From Candidatus Poribacteria bacterium (GTDB taxonomy: Bacteria > Poribacteria > WGA-4E > WGA-3G): DNA of 35,723 bases. Made by a program: the position numbers and the translations under genes. A model generated the notes under the pieces. The model had not been told where the DNA came from. It worked only from the letters and a program-made list of their open reading frames with translations, and did no database searches. Where the stretch lies: NCBI GenBank assembly GCA_022823085.1, contig JAJDXV010000157.1, forward strand, positions 1 to 35,723, in the 5' to 3' direction. The first letter of the stretch is position 1. Every line of letters starts with the position of its first letter. Below, piece by piece: positions 8,088 through 14,667 of the stretch.

Positions 8088-8858
8088 CTATTGCAGTGCG
8101 ACTTCCACCTCTTGAGAGGTAAGGAGCCGGAACTTGCTTGTCCCTTGTTGCGTTGTTTCTAAGACACCTGCTTCAATCTCACCGTCTTCGCGGGCAGTGC
8201 TAACAACTTCGTACATCTGCGTTGTATCCATTTGCGTCTCTTCTAAATCGGTTTCTTCTGGTTCTCGTGTGCTTAATTCTTTACCGACTGCCCAAGTTTC
8301 TAAACTCAATCGTATTGCGGCAGTTAAATCCCTGTCTGTGTCAGGGGGTGTATTCGCCAGATAGTTTTGCATACCGGTTTCGATGACTTCTGTTCCGCCG
8401 ATAACTGCAAATTTTGTGTCTGTTCGGACGATGCCATCAAAGTTGATTGCGGTAAATAGATTTTTTTCAGGTGTACTGCCGAGTTCGGCGAGTAACATTT
8501 TGATGATATAAGCCTCCCCGACAATAGACTCAAATGCCTGCTTAAAAGTGTGTGCGAGGACATAATTAGTGAGTCGATGGAGATTCACATCTTCAGTGGC
8601 GTTTTGAAAACCTTGAACGCTTGCGGTATCGGTAACGAGCATTCGGAGGCGTTCAATATCAGCCGGGTGTCCGATTGCGGAGAGTGCGATTCGGTCGTGT
8701 ACCTCAAAGATTTTACGTTGTCCCTTACCAATCGTCAATAGCAACATGCCTTGGTTATATGTGATGCCTACGACGGGACTGCCGGGACGGAGTTGGTCTT
8801 CGATGTAATCTCGTCGGTCTTGAATCGCTTCTATCCATCGATAGGGTTCATCTCGCAT
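8088..8858 (-). CDS. prcA: Proteasome alpha subunit
   Basis: This 256-aa protein would form the outer rings of the 20S core particle and gate substrate entry. The alpha-subunit N-terminal region is seen in PYRWIEAIQDRRDYIEDQL. It is followed by the Ntn-hydrolase beta strands SPVVGITYNQGMLLLTIG and by IFEVHDRIALSAIGHPADIERLR, very close to actinobacterial PrcA. There is no catalytic N-terminal Thr, as expected for alpha. The C-terminal tail (about 195-256) is acidic (EPEETDLEETQ) and longer than the fold needs. The start is supported by AAGGA about 12 nt upstream of ATG, inside a dispersed repeat. Unlike in mycobacteria, where prcB and prcA are adjacent, 312 nt of repeats separate it here from prcB. 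Confidence 0.92.
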   Translation of the reverse strand: MRDEPYRWIEAIQDRRDYIEDQLRPGSPVVGITYNQGMLLLTIGKGQRKIFEVHDRIALSAIGHPADIERLRMLVTDTASVQGFQNATEDVNLHRLTNYVLAHTFKQAFESIVGEAYIIKMLLAELGSTPEKNLFTAINFDGIVRTDTKFAVIGGTEVIETGMQNYLANTPPDTDRDLTAAIRLSLETWAVGKELSTREPEETDLEETQMDTTQMYEVVSTAREDGEIEAGVLETTQQGTSKFRLLTSQEVEVALQ

Positions 8859-8859
8859 A

Positions 8860-8946
8860 TTTTTTAATTTTCCTTGCGGTTCGGTTAGGTATGTTTAAAC
8901 GATGACGTCTACTTCCGTATATCCGTCCTCCACTTCGTTACGGACT
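8860..8946 (-). repeat. Dispersed repeat carrying the prcA Shine-Dalgarno (copy 1)
   Basis: An approximately 87-bp element abuts the prcA start. Its gene-proximal end, read on minus, is ACCGAACCGCAAGGAAAATT plus an A-run leading into ATG, so the repeat supplies the ribosome-binding site. The distal end reads GTAACGAAGTGGAGGACGG on minus. Its first 49 bp recur perfectly at 8997-9045, and both ends recur at 28305-28392 upstream of the ThuA-like gene. Confidence 0.8.
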
Positions 8947-8996
8947 ACGTGCTTTCCATGATGTGGGTTAGACGTGTAGGTTTACGTTTTTCAGCG

Positions 8997-9045
8997 TTTT
9001 TTAATTTTCCTTGCGGTTCGGTTAGGTATGTTTAAACGATGACGT
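8997..9045 (-). repeat. Dispersed repeat, perfect 49-bp second copy
   Basis: This is identical to 8860-8908 over 49 bp, in the same orientation, 137 bp apart, in the prcB-prcA gap. No start codon follows it on minus. Just to the right are two small hairpins: GGGCAATGAATTGCCC followed by TACTACGAAC (about 9073-9098), and GTTGGGTT...AACCCAAC (about 9112-9138). The whole 312-nt gap is repeats with no gene. Confidence 0.85.
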
Positions 9046-9170
9046 ACATTGTGCTTCACAGTGAGAAGAACGGGCAATGAATTGCCCTACTACGAACAGG
9101 ATTACTGAATAGTTGGGTTTCACTGCGTTCAACCCAACCTACAATCTATGAAAATAAAAATGACAGAACA

Positions 9171-10040
9171 CTACGTTTGCTCTGGTTGTGCCTGAGCGTA
9201 CCATGTCGCCAAATCATCATCAGAAATAGTATCAACGCCGGATCGTGTTACAACTTTGACATTTGGGAAGATATTGACTTTTGCGTTGTATCCACTTGTT
9301 GCGGCATCGTACTCACTTGCGATGTCCAAAAGTCGCAAGATTGTGATTGCGGCTTGCTGTTGGTCCATTCTGGGCAGCGGTGTATCGCCGAAGCGCGATA
9401 GGTAGCGTAACACGCCGCGTATCCAGACGGATCCGGATCCAGTTGTTGCGAAATCGACGTTTTCAAAGTGTGCGCCGAGTGCATCATAGAAAAAGATTTT
9501 TCCGCCGTTATGGTCTTCGTCAGCATTTAAGTCGTAGAGTGCGAAGATTGGGATAACGCCGCCGATGCCTTGGAGTGCCATTGACAAGTTGTCCCGGATA
9601 AGTCGTGACAACATCCGCAGCTTGCCCTCAAGACTCAACTCTTGGAGCTGGCTGCGCCGAAAGTATTGGAACGAGTGTTCCAACACTCTCGCGATTTCAT
9701 AAGCGATTGCGGGTGAACCTGAGATGGCAAGCAGAGAATGCCTATCAATTTGCAAGACTTTCTCGGCGCGATCATAAATGACAGATGTCCCTGCTGTCGC
9801 GCGTCGGTCTCCTGCGACCATGACACCGTCTCGGTAAAGCACAGCAACGACGGTGGTGCTATGTGCTATTTCGATATCCGCGGCATGTTGTGCAGTCTCC
9901 GATGATAGCTCCATCTTCAATGGATAGTTCGCCTGTTTCAAGAGATTGAGGAAATCGCCTTTGTGGTTCTCCAGCGTCTGTAGTGCGATATCCTCATACA
10001 CAGCATTGCTCGGGTTGAGGAAATGCCCCTTTAAGCTCAT
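9171..10040 (-). CDS. prcB: Proteasome beta subunit (catalytic)
   Basis: This 289-aa threonine peptidase forms the inner rings of the core particle. A propeptide of about 61 residues precedes TTVVAVLYRDGVMVAGDRR. Thr62 is the expected Thr1 nucleophile, with Asp17 (residue 78, in GDRR) and Lys33 (residue 94, in AEKV) present, so the catalytic set is complete. The residue before Thr1 is Ser rather than the Gly of mycobacterial PrcB. The GSGS motif region is also present (TTGSGSVWIRG). ATG at 10040 shares its A with the upstream UBact stop (TGATG), pointing to translational coupling. A GTG at 10043 is an alternative start. GGGGGAG lies just upstream. Confidence 0.93.
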   Translation of the reverse strand: MSLKGHFLNPSNAVYEDIALQTLENHKGDFLNLLKQANYPLKMELSSETAQHAADIEIAHSTTVVAVLYRDGVMVAGDRRATAGTSVIYDRAEKVLQIDRHSLLAISGSPAIAYEIARVLEHSFQYFRRSQLQELSLEGKLRMLSRLIRDNLSMALQGIGGVIPIFALYDLNADEDHNGGKIFFYDALGAHFENVDFATTGSGSVWIRGVLRYLSRFGDTPLPRMDQQQAAITILRLLDIASEYDAATSGYNAKVNIFPNVKVVTRSGVDTISDDDLATWYAQAQPEQT

Positions 10041-10237
10041 CACTCCCCCGTTCTTTGGCGATAGCGTCGGGACTGATCTTTATCGACCCGTCGCATCCGT
10101 TTAAGGAGTTCCTGCGTATCTGGACGACTGACTTTCTGGCGTTTCGGTCCTTCGTTATCACCGTCGCCATCTCCGGGTCCGATGGGTTTTGTATCTCTCT
10201 GCTTTCGTTCAAGCTGAGCAATCATATTGGCTGCCAT
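10040..10237 (-). CDS. ubact: UBact / Pup-like protein modifier
   Basis: This 65-aa protein sits directly before prcB, the place of pup in proteasome loci. It is highly charged and probably disordered: a Gly/Asp-rich middle (GPGDGDGDNEG), then SRPDTQELLKRMRRVD, which could form the helix that docks on ARC coiled coils, and the C-terminus RRYRQRTGE. The C-terminal Gly-Glu is what PafA needs for isopeptide bond formation. Actinobacterial Pup ends GGQ or GGE, while UBact of Gram-negative bacteria ends in forms such as R-T/S-G-E, so UBact is the better name. Because it ends in Glu, no deamidation is needed. AAAGGAGAT precedes ATG by 6 nt. Database annotation may miss it because it is short. Confidence 0.88.
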   Translation of the reverse strand: MAANMIAQLERKQRDTKPIGPGDGDGDNEGPKRQKVSRPDTQELLKRMRRVDKDQSRRYRQRTGE

Positions 10238-10252
10238 TTTAATCTCCTTTTT

Positions 10253-10404
10253 AGTAGTTAACAGTTGTTAGTACGCTGCGCTTTCGGTTATTAGTTAAAG
10301 AGGTCTCTTTTGGCAGTAGCAGAAAAGGTAACCACCACAATATGTTAACTAAGTACTGAAAGATTTTTCGCAGAAAAATCGTACTGACAACTGACAACGA
10401 TTAA
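10253..10404. repeat. Composite palindromic repeat between dop and UBact
   Basis: This spacer of about 150 bp holds outer GTTAACAGTTGTTAGTACG and an inverted GTACTGAAAGATTTTTC...GAAAAATCGTACTGA. Between them is a body reading TTAAAGAGGTCTCTTTTGGC, AGTAGCAGAAAAGGTAACC. A second copy with the same order lies at 32742-32865 between two serine hydrolases, and a partial one lies at 13937-13990. Confidence 0.75.
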
Positions 10405-10409
10405 AAAAT

Positions 10410-11924
10410 CTACATACCCAATTTTTTAATTAGTACTTCAACGGTTGGCGATTCGTCGAGAGCCTCATTATATTGATGTGCGATTTCTGCCTCAGCAAGT
10501 GCGTTGAGGTTAACCTCTCGAGTGCGTCCGTTAACGTTAAAAGTAATGCTATCCCACTGTATTGCCTTTATAGATGCGCTGAAGCGATCAACGGCGCGTC
10601 CTCTGAAATAAGCCCGTGTGCCAGCTGGTGGGTTATGAAGTGCTGCTTCAATCTGTTCATCGGTAACAACACGACGCATCGGGATTCCATAGTATAGCCC
10701 TTCATCCATATTGATGTTATGATACTCTAAATCCAAGCTCTGGAGCCATGGCTCGTCCCATCCGATTCCTTCTTCTTCAGCGAAAGTCTCAAGCAACCAT
10801 TTCTTTGCGACCCAATCGAGCCGGTCTACGAGGGTCATTGGATCTGTTTCAAGTGCGTTGAGTGTACTTTCCCACTCTGTGAGTATCCAATCCGTTTCAA
10901 ATGCCGTCGCATCAGCGAGATATTTTTCTGCGAGTGCGAGATATTGACGTTGATGGTCAATAGCAGACATCGTTTTCCCGTCAGTTGTTGTGACCAACCA
11001 TCGATACGTTTGGTCATGGGACACAGTTTTGATGGTATCGATAGGATTTGCGAGTGATAAACTTTCTGGAATTCTTCGTTGTTCGATTAGCGTGATAACG
11101 AGTGCTGTTGTTCCGACTTTGAGTGCTGTTGCGTACTCGGACATATTCGCGTCGCCTGCGATCCCGTGCAGTCTACGGTATTTAGAAGCGTCGGCATGCG
11201 GTTCGTCTCGCGTATTGACGATAGGTCGGTTGTGCATTGTATCAACACTCGCCTCAACATGAAAGAAATCTGCGCGTTGGGATAGTTGATAATGTCCGGG
11301 TGTTGCGAGCCCTGCTTCAGTTTCAATACCGAGTTTCCCTGCGCCTGCGAAAATTTGGCGTGTGATGAAGAAGGGCATAATCCCCTGCTTTAGCATTTCA
11401 AAGGGTACATCGCGTGCCATCAGGTAATTATCGTGGCATCCGTAGCTATGTCCGTGAAAATCGGTATTATTCTTGTATAAGAGTACGCGTTTTCCGAGTT
11501 TCTGGCTCCGTGTTTCAGCGCACCGTTGGAGTATACGTTCGCCGGACTTATCGTGTGCGACAAGGTCAAATATTTTGCTACATTCAGGCGTAGCGTACTC
11601 TGGGTGTGCGTGGTCGTTGTAGAGTCGTGCGCCGTTAACAAGGATGTGGTCGCTCTTAATTTCGGCAAAAGAGAGTCTCTCTTTTTTATTTCGTTCTCGG
11701 TCGCGTTTTTCCTCTTCCTTTTCATCAGGATGATTAGAAAGTGCGCCTGCCCGAAAGCCTCGTTCATCTCGAAAGGGGTCTTCGCCGCGATAGTCCCATA
11801 CAGGTCGAAAATCTTCCTGCCGGTAGCTTTTTATTAACTCGATGGACTGCTTGACAGCATCAATATGCGCTTCATTTTCGAGTGTTATTCCGTATTCAGT
11901 TTCGATTCCAAAAAGTCTATCCAT
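10410..11924 (-). CDS. dop: Depupylase/deamidase of Pup/UBact
   Basis: This 504-aa protein is homologous to PafA but carries the Dop signatures: GIETEYG at the N-terminus, NGARLYNDHAHPEYATPEC with Asp104 as the likely catalytic residue, YKNNTDFHGHSYGCHDNY, QLSQRADFF, IVNTRDEPHADASKYRRLH and GDANMSEYATALKVGTTAL. Residues about 35-90 form the long Dop-loop region, absent from PafA, which here is rich in Glu/Lys/Arg (KEEEKRDRERNKKER). Dop cleaves the modifier from substrates. Its deamidase role seems unnecessary here because UBact ends in Glu. It lies between the ATPase and UBact genes. The start has only a weak Shine-Dalgarno sequence (GAAGG). Confidence 0.9.
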   Translation of the reverse strand: MDRLFGIETEYGITLENEAHIDAVKQSIELIKSYRQEDFRPVWDYRGEDPFRDERGFRAGALSNHPDEKEEEKRDRERNKKERLSFAEIKSDHILVNGARLYNDHAHPEYATPECSKIFDLVAHDKSGERILQRCAETRSQKLGKRVLLYKNNTDFHGHSYGCHDNYLMARDVPFEMLKQGIMPFFITRQIFAGAGKLGIETEAGLATPGHYQLSQRADFFHVEASVDTMHNRPIVNTRDEPHADASKYRRLHGIAGDANMSEYATALKVGTTALVITLIEQRRIPESLSLANPIDTIKTVSHDQTYRWLVTTTDGKTMSAIDHQRQYLALAEKYLADATAFETDWILTEWESTLNALETDPMTLVDRLDWVAKKWLLETFAEEEGIGWDEPWLQSLDLEYHNINMDEGLYYGIPMRRVVTDEQIEAALHNPPAGTRAYFRGRAVDRFSASIKAIQWDSITFNVNGRTREVNLNALAEAEIAHQYNEALDESPTVEVLIKKLGM

Positions 11925-11929
11925 AGAAT

Positions 11930-12033
11930 AGCCTTCAGTCGTCGGCTATTAGCAGTCAGCAAGAGCCCTCAACGGACAAAACGTTTACACGGTCCCACAT
12001 TGAAAGCCGAAGATTGAGGACTGATAGCCGATC
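11930..12033. repeat. Imperfect inverted repeat between ARC and dop genes
   Basis: The left arm GTCGGCTATTAGCAGTC...CCCTCAA (from about 11938) mirrors the right arm TTGAGGACTGATAGCCGA (12014-12031). It fills nearly all of the 112-nt gap and is one of several palindromic repeats in the locus junctions. The arms share the GGCTAT..AGTC vocabulary of other intergenic repeats in the window. Confidence 0.7.
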
Positions 12034-12036
12034 CTC

Positions 12037-13845
12037 CTAAATGACACGCGAGCCAGTGGCTTTGCGCCGTTCGCGTTTTTCAGTTTTGATAGGTGTAACT
12101 TTGACGACATTCGCTGGGTCGTAATCAAGAAGTTTGAGCCAATCTTCGGTTGCTTCGGTCGGCGGGAAGATTTCACTTTCACTGTACTCCGCGGCGAGTG
12201 CGTCTAATAAGTCTGCTCGTGAGATGCCGACCTCTTTCTCTGGGTTCTGTATTGCGCGTTTGAGAGCCTTTTCCTTTGCGCGTTGTACGATCGACTCAAT
12301 AATTGCGCCGCTGCAGAGATGCCCGCGATAGAGTATATCGCGTCTTCCGCTCCTGAGAGAGACTTCGAGGAATCGGTTGTCTTCGTCCTCACGAAACATC
12401 TCATCAACGATCTGCCCGATAAGGTCTTGAACGGCTTTTTCAGCGGGAATAACATCGGGTGTTGTATCCGCTTCATCGCTATCGGAGAAAGCTTCGGCAT
12501 CAATAGGCAATTCAGGAGTGAGATAGATTCGGAAAATATCCTTCGCAGCGTCTGCGTCCGGGCGGGTTACTTTAATTTTCCTGTCAATACGTCCGGGACG
12601 TAAAATAGCGGGATCAATCAGATCGGGTCGGTTCGTTGCGAGGATAATAACGACATCCTGTAAGGATTCAATACCATCCATTTCGGCACAGAACATCGGC
12701 ACGAGTGTATTAGAGATGCTGTGTGATCTGAGTGCGCGCCGTGTCCCTAATACCGATTCAGCCTCATCAATAAAGACGAAAGCTAACTTGCCGTCTTCCT
12801 TCTTTTCGCGTGCGATCTGAAATATTTCTCGGACTTTGCGTTCCGATTCTCCGAGCCACATATTTAGGATTTCAGGACCTTTGATGTGAAGGAAACAACC
12901 TTCAACATCCTCACCACTCTCCTTTCGGAGCTGCTGGGTCAAGTTATATGCGGTCGCTTTGCCGATGAGCGTTTTTCCGCAACCTGGGGGGCCGTGGAGC
13001 AGGAACCCTTTTGGTGCACTGTATTGGAACCGCGAAAAGAGTTCAGGGTGCAGAATTGGGAGTTCAATCGTATCTTTAATTCTTTGGATGGTCTCTTCAA
13101 GTCCGCCTACCTTGGACCAAGGGATGTTCGGTACTGTTTCGAGGGCGTAAGCGTCGTTCTCTTTAGCGGCGATGTGCTCAAGTGCGACTCGGAAGTTAGC
13201 GTCAACGCGTACCTCATCACCGGATTTGAGTTTTGCATCGCTGAGTTCGGCGGAGCGTTCAAGGATGACAGACTGTGCGTTAGGTTCTTGCCCGATGCGG
13301 AGTCGTCCATCCGGCATAATATCGGCTATTTTGGCGATGGGTCCTGCATCGTTGTATCCGAGTTCGCCGACGACGACAAATGCGTCGTTGAGGAGGACAC
13401 TGTACCCTTTTTTCAAGGATTTCGGATCAATCTGTGTATCAAGGTTTGCGTAGTATTCGGAGCCGCCGACGATGACGCGAGCGATGTCATCCTTCGGTAA
13501 CCCGAGTAAGGTGCCGATACGGTTTGCAGGTGAAGTGAGTTTTTCGATCTGCGCTTCCATTTCGGCGTGGATACGGAGTGCTTCCTGCTGAATCGCTTGG
13601 ATTCTTTCGCGAAACTCACCTTCATCGCTGAGAATGGAGCGACGGAGTTCCATGAGCCATCGACGCCGACGGTCCTCCGGAGGTGTCTCAGTGATAAGAT
13701 GGTGAACCAACTGTAACGAATAGCCGGAACTCATATCTTCTTCAGCGTCGAGTTCTTCTTCAGCGTCTTCGTCATGTTCGCCATATTTGAGATCATAAGT
13801 ATCAGTCTTTGTGCCGGCGTATTTAGGGTTCTTCTTATCGTACAT
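12037..13845 (-). CDS. arc: Proteasome-associated AAA+ ATPase (ARC/Mpa)
   Basis: This 602-aa unfoldase would bind the modifier and thread substrates into the proteasome. An N-terminal coiled coil (about 57-104, EDRRRRWLMELRRS and on) is followed by OB-type domains (about 115-225). The AAA+ module has Walker A GPPGCGKT at 285-292, Walker B FVFIDEAE near 356-363 and an arginine finger in RPGRIDR at 416-422. ATG at 13845 is preferred over an upstream ATG at 13968 because GAGGAG lies 8 nt before it and the extra 41 residues do not look like the family. Actinobacterial Mpa ends with a penultimate Tyr (HbYX-like) used to dock on the core. This one ends GSRVI, so docking must differ or need another factor. 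Confidence 0.9.
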   Translation of the reverse strand: MYDKKNPKYAGTKTDTYDLKYGEHDEDAEEELDAEEDMSSGYSLQLVHHLITETPPEDRRRRWLMELRRSILSDEGEFRERIQAIQQEALRIHAEMEAQIEKLTSPANRIGTLLGLPKDDIARVIVGGSEYYANLDTQIDPKSLKKGYSVLLNDAFVVVGELGYNDAGPIAKIADIMPDGRLRIGQEPNAQSVILERSAELSDAKLKSGDEVRVDANFRVALEHIAAKENDAYALETVPNIPWSKVGGLEETIQRIKDTIELPILHPELFSRFQYSAPKGFLLHGPPGCGKTLIGKATAYNLTQQLRKESGEDVEGCFLHIKGPEILNMWLGESERKVREIFQIAREKKEDGKLAFVFIDEAESVLGTRRALRSHSISNTLVPMFCAEMDGIESLQDVVIILATNRPDLIDPAILRPGRIDRKIKVTRPDADAAKDIFRIYLTPELPIDAEAFSDSDEADTTPDVIPAEKAVQDLIGQIVDEMFREDEDNRFLEVSLRSGRRDILYRGHLCSGAIIESIVQRAKEKALKRAIQNPEKEVGISRADLLDALAAEYSESEIFPPTEATEDWLKLLDYDPANVVKVTPIKTEKRERRKATGSRVI

Positions 13846-14606
13846 TTGAATGTCTCCTCGGGCAAAAGCGGATGACTTTACGATAGAGTTTACCACACAC
13901 TCCACAATTGTGCTAACAATTATTTTAGAAGTTGTTGGTACGATTTTTTTCAAAAATCTGTCGGTCATCGGTTGTCAGTGAAGAGAAAGACTTTATATAT
14001 CAAGTTCATCTCTTAACCGATTGCCGATTTCTAACCCATAAATCCACCTTATCAGGGGGATTTAATCTGCACAAATTGCGTTCTGCTGTGGTAATTTGTA
14101 ATAGTGTAGCACAATTTGCAACATAAATGCAAGAAAAAAACAACTTTCCTGTGATTTAGAGGATTTTTAGGATTAGCCGTGATGGGAAGGGGAGCTGTGA
14201 TTTTTGGGATTAAGGCACTTTAATTTTTTTTGTACGCAAAAATCTGCGTTGTACTTTACCTTAATATAAGAACGTGCGATGAATCGCACTACTACGAACG
14301 GGGAGGCTTGTTATCGCACGTTCATGAGTAAAGAACCGGCAATCAATTGCCATACTACGAACGGGGAGGCTTGTCGTAGGGCGATTTATCGCACCATTGG
14401 TGTCAATTTACGGATTTTTCATGGTATTTCGTGGGAGCGTTTCTATAGATGCCGCCCCTACAGGGCTAAAGAATTGGGGCAAACGCAGTTCTACACAGAT
14501 ACCGTCGCTACGCGACTGAAGAGGGTTTTGAAATCTTCAAGGTTTCCGCGTCGTATCCGGTTCGGTTGGGAAACCGAACCTACCGGTCTGGGGGAAAATG
14601 ATTAAC
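13846..14606. repeat. Gene-free divergent spacer made of dispersed repeats
   Basis: About 820 bp separate ARC from fadD. At 13937-13990 lies a copy of the GTACGATTTTT/AAAAATCTGTCGG palindrome, followed by GGTTGTCAGTG. At 14033-14070 is a CCTTATCAGGGGGATTTAA copy. At 14130-14260 I see only A/T-rich unique sequence. At 14280-14400 are hairpin-plus-tail units including a 21-bp direct repeat (14291-14311 and 14354-14374) built on ACTACGAACGGGGAGGC. At 14440-14470 is GCCGCCCCTACAGGGC, and at 14559-14580 the hairpin GGTTCGGTT/AACCGAACC. No convincing gene is seen. A weak minus-strand -10-like GTGGTAAACT near 13883 may belong to ARC. Confidence 0.6.
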
Positions 14607-14635
14607 TTGACTTGCATCGCTGTGTATGTTAATAT
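14607..14635 (+). promoter_or_regulatory. sigma70 promoter of fadD
   Basis: TTGACT (14607-14612), a 17-nt spacer and TAATAT (14630-14635). Transcription would begin near 14642, which rules out the ATG at 14626 as the fadD start and supports the one at 14668. Confidence 0.6.
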
Positions 14636-14667
14636 TTTCGCAAATAACAGCAGGAGAGGTGATCAAT

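Noticed and set aside
9994..10221. 75-aa frame overlapping UBact in another frame
   Set aside because: Shadow of UBact. The UBact frame has the better ribosome-binding site and a Pup-like C-terminus.
13846..13968. N-terminal extension of ARC ATPase from ATG 13968
   Set aside because: No Shine-Dalgarno sequence, A/T-rich region that should hold the promoter, and a good GAGGAG lies before ATG 13845.
14279..14605. 108-aa plus-strand open frame upstream of fadD
   Set aside because: It runs through hairpin repeats (two direct copies of ACTACGAACGGGGAGGC), has repetitive translated sequence and ends just before the fadD promoter. Not a gene.
14626..14667. N-terminal extension of FadD from ATG 14626
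   Set aside because: It overlaps the -10 box; AGGAG and normal family length favour 14668.
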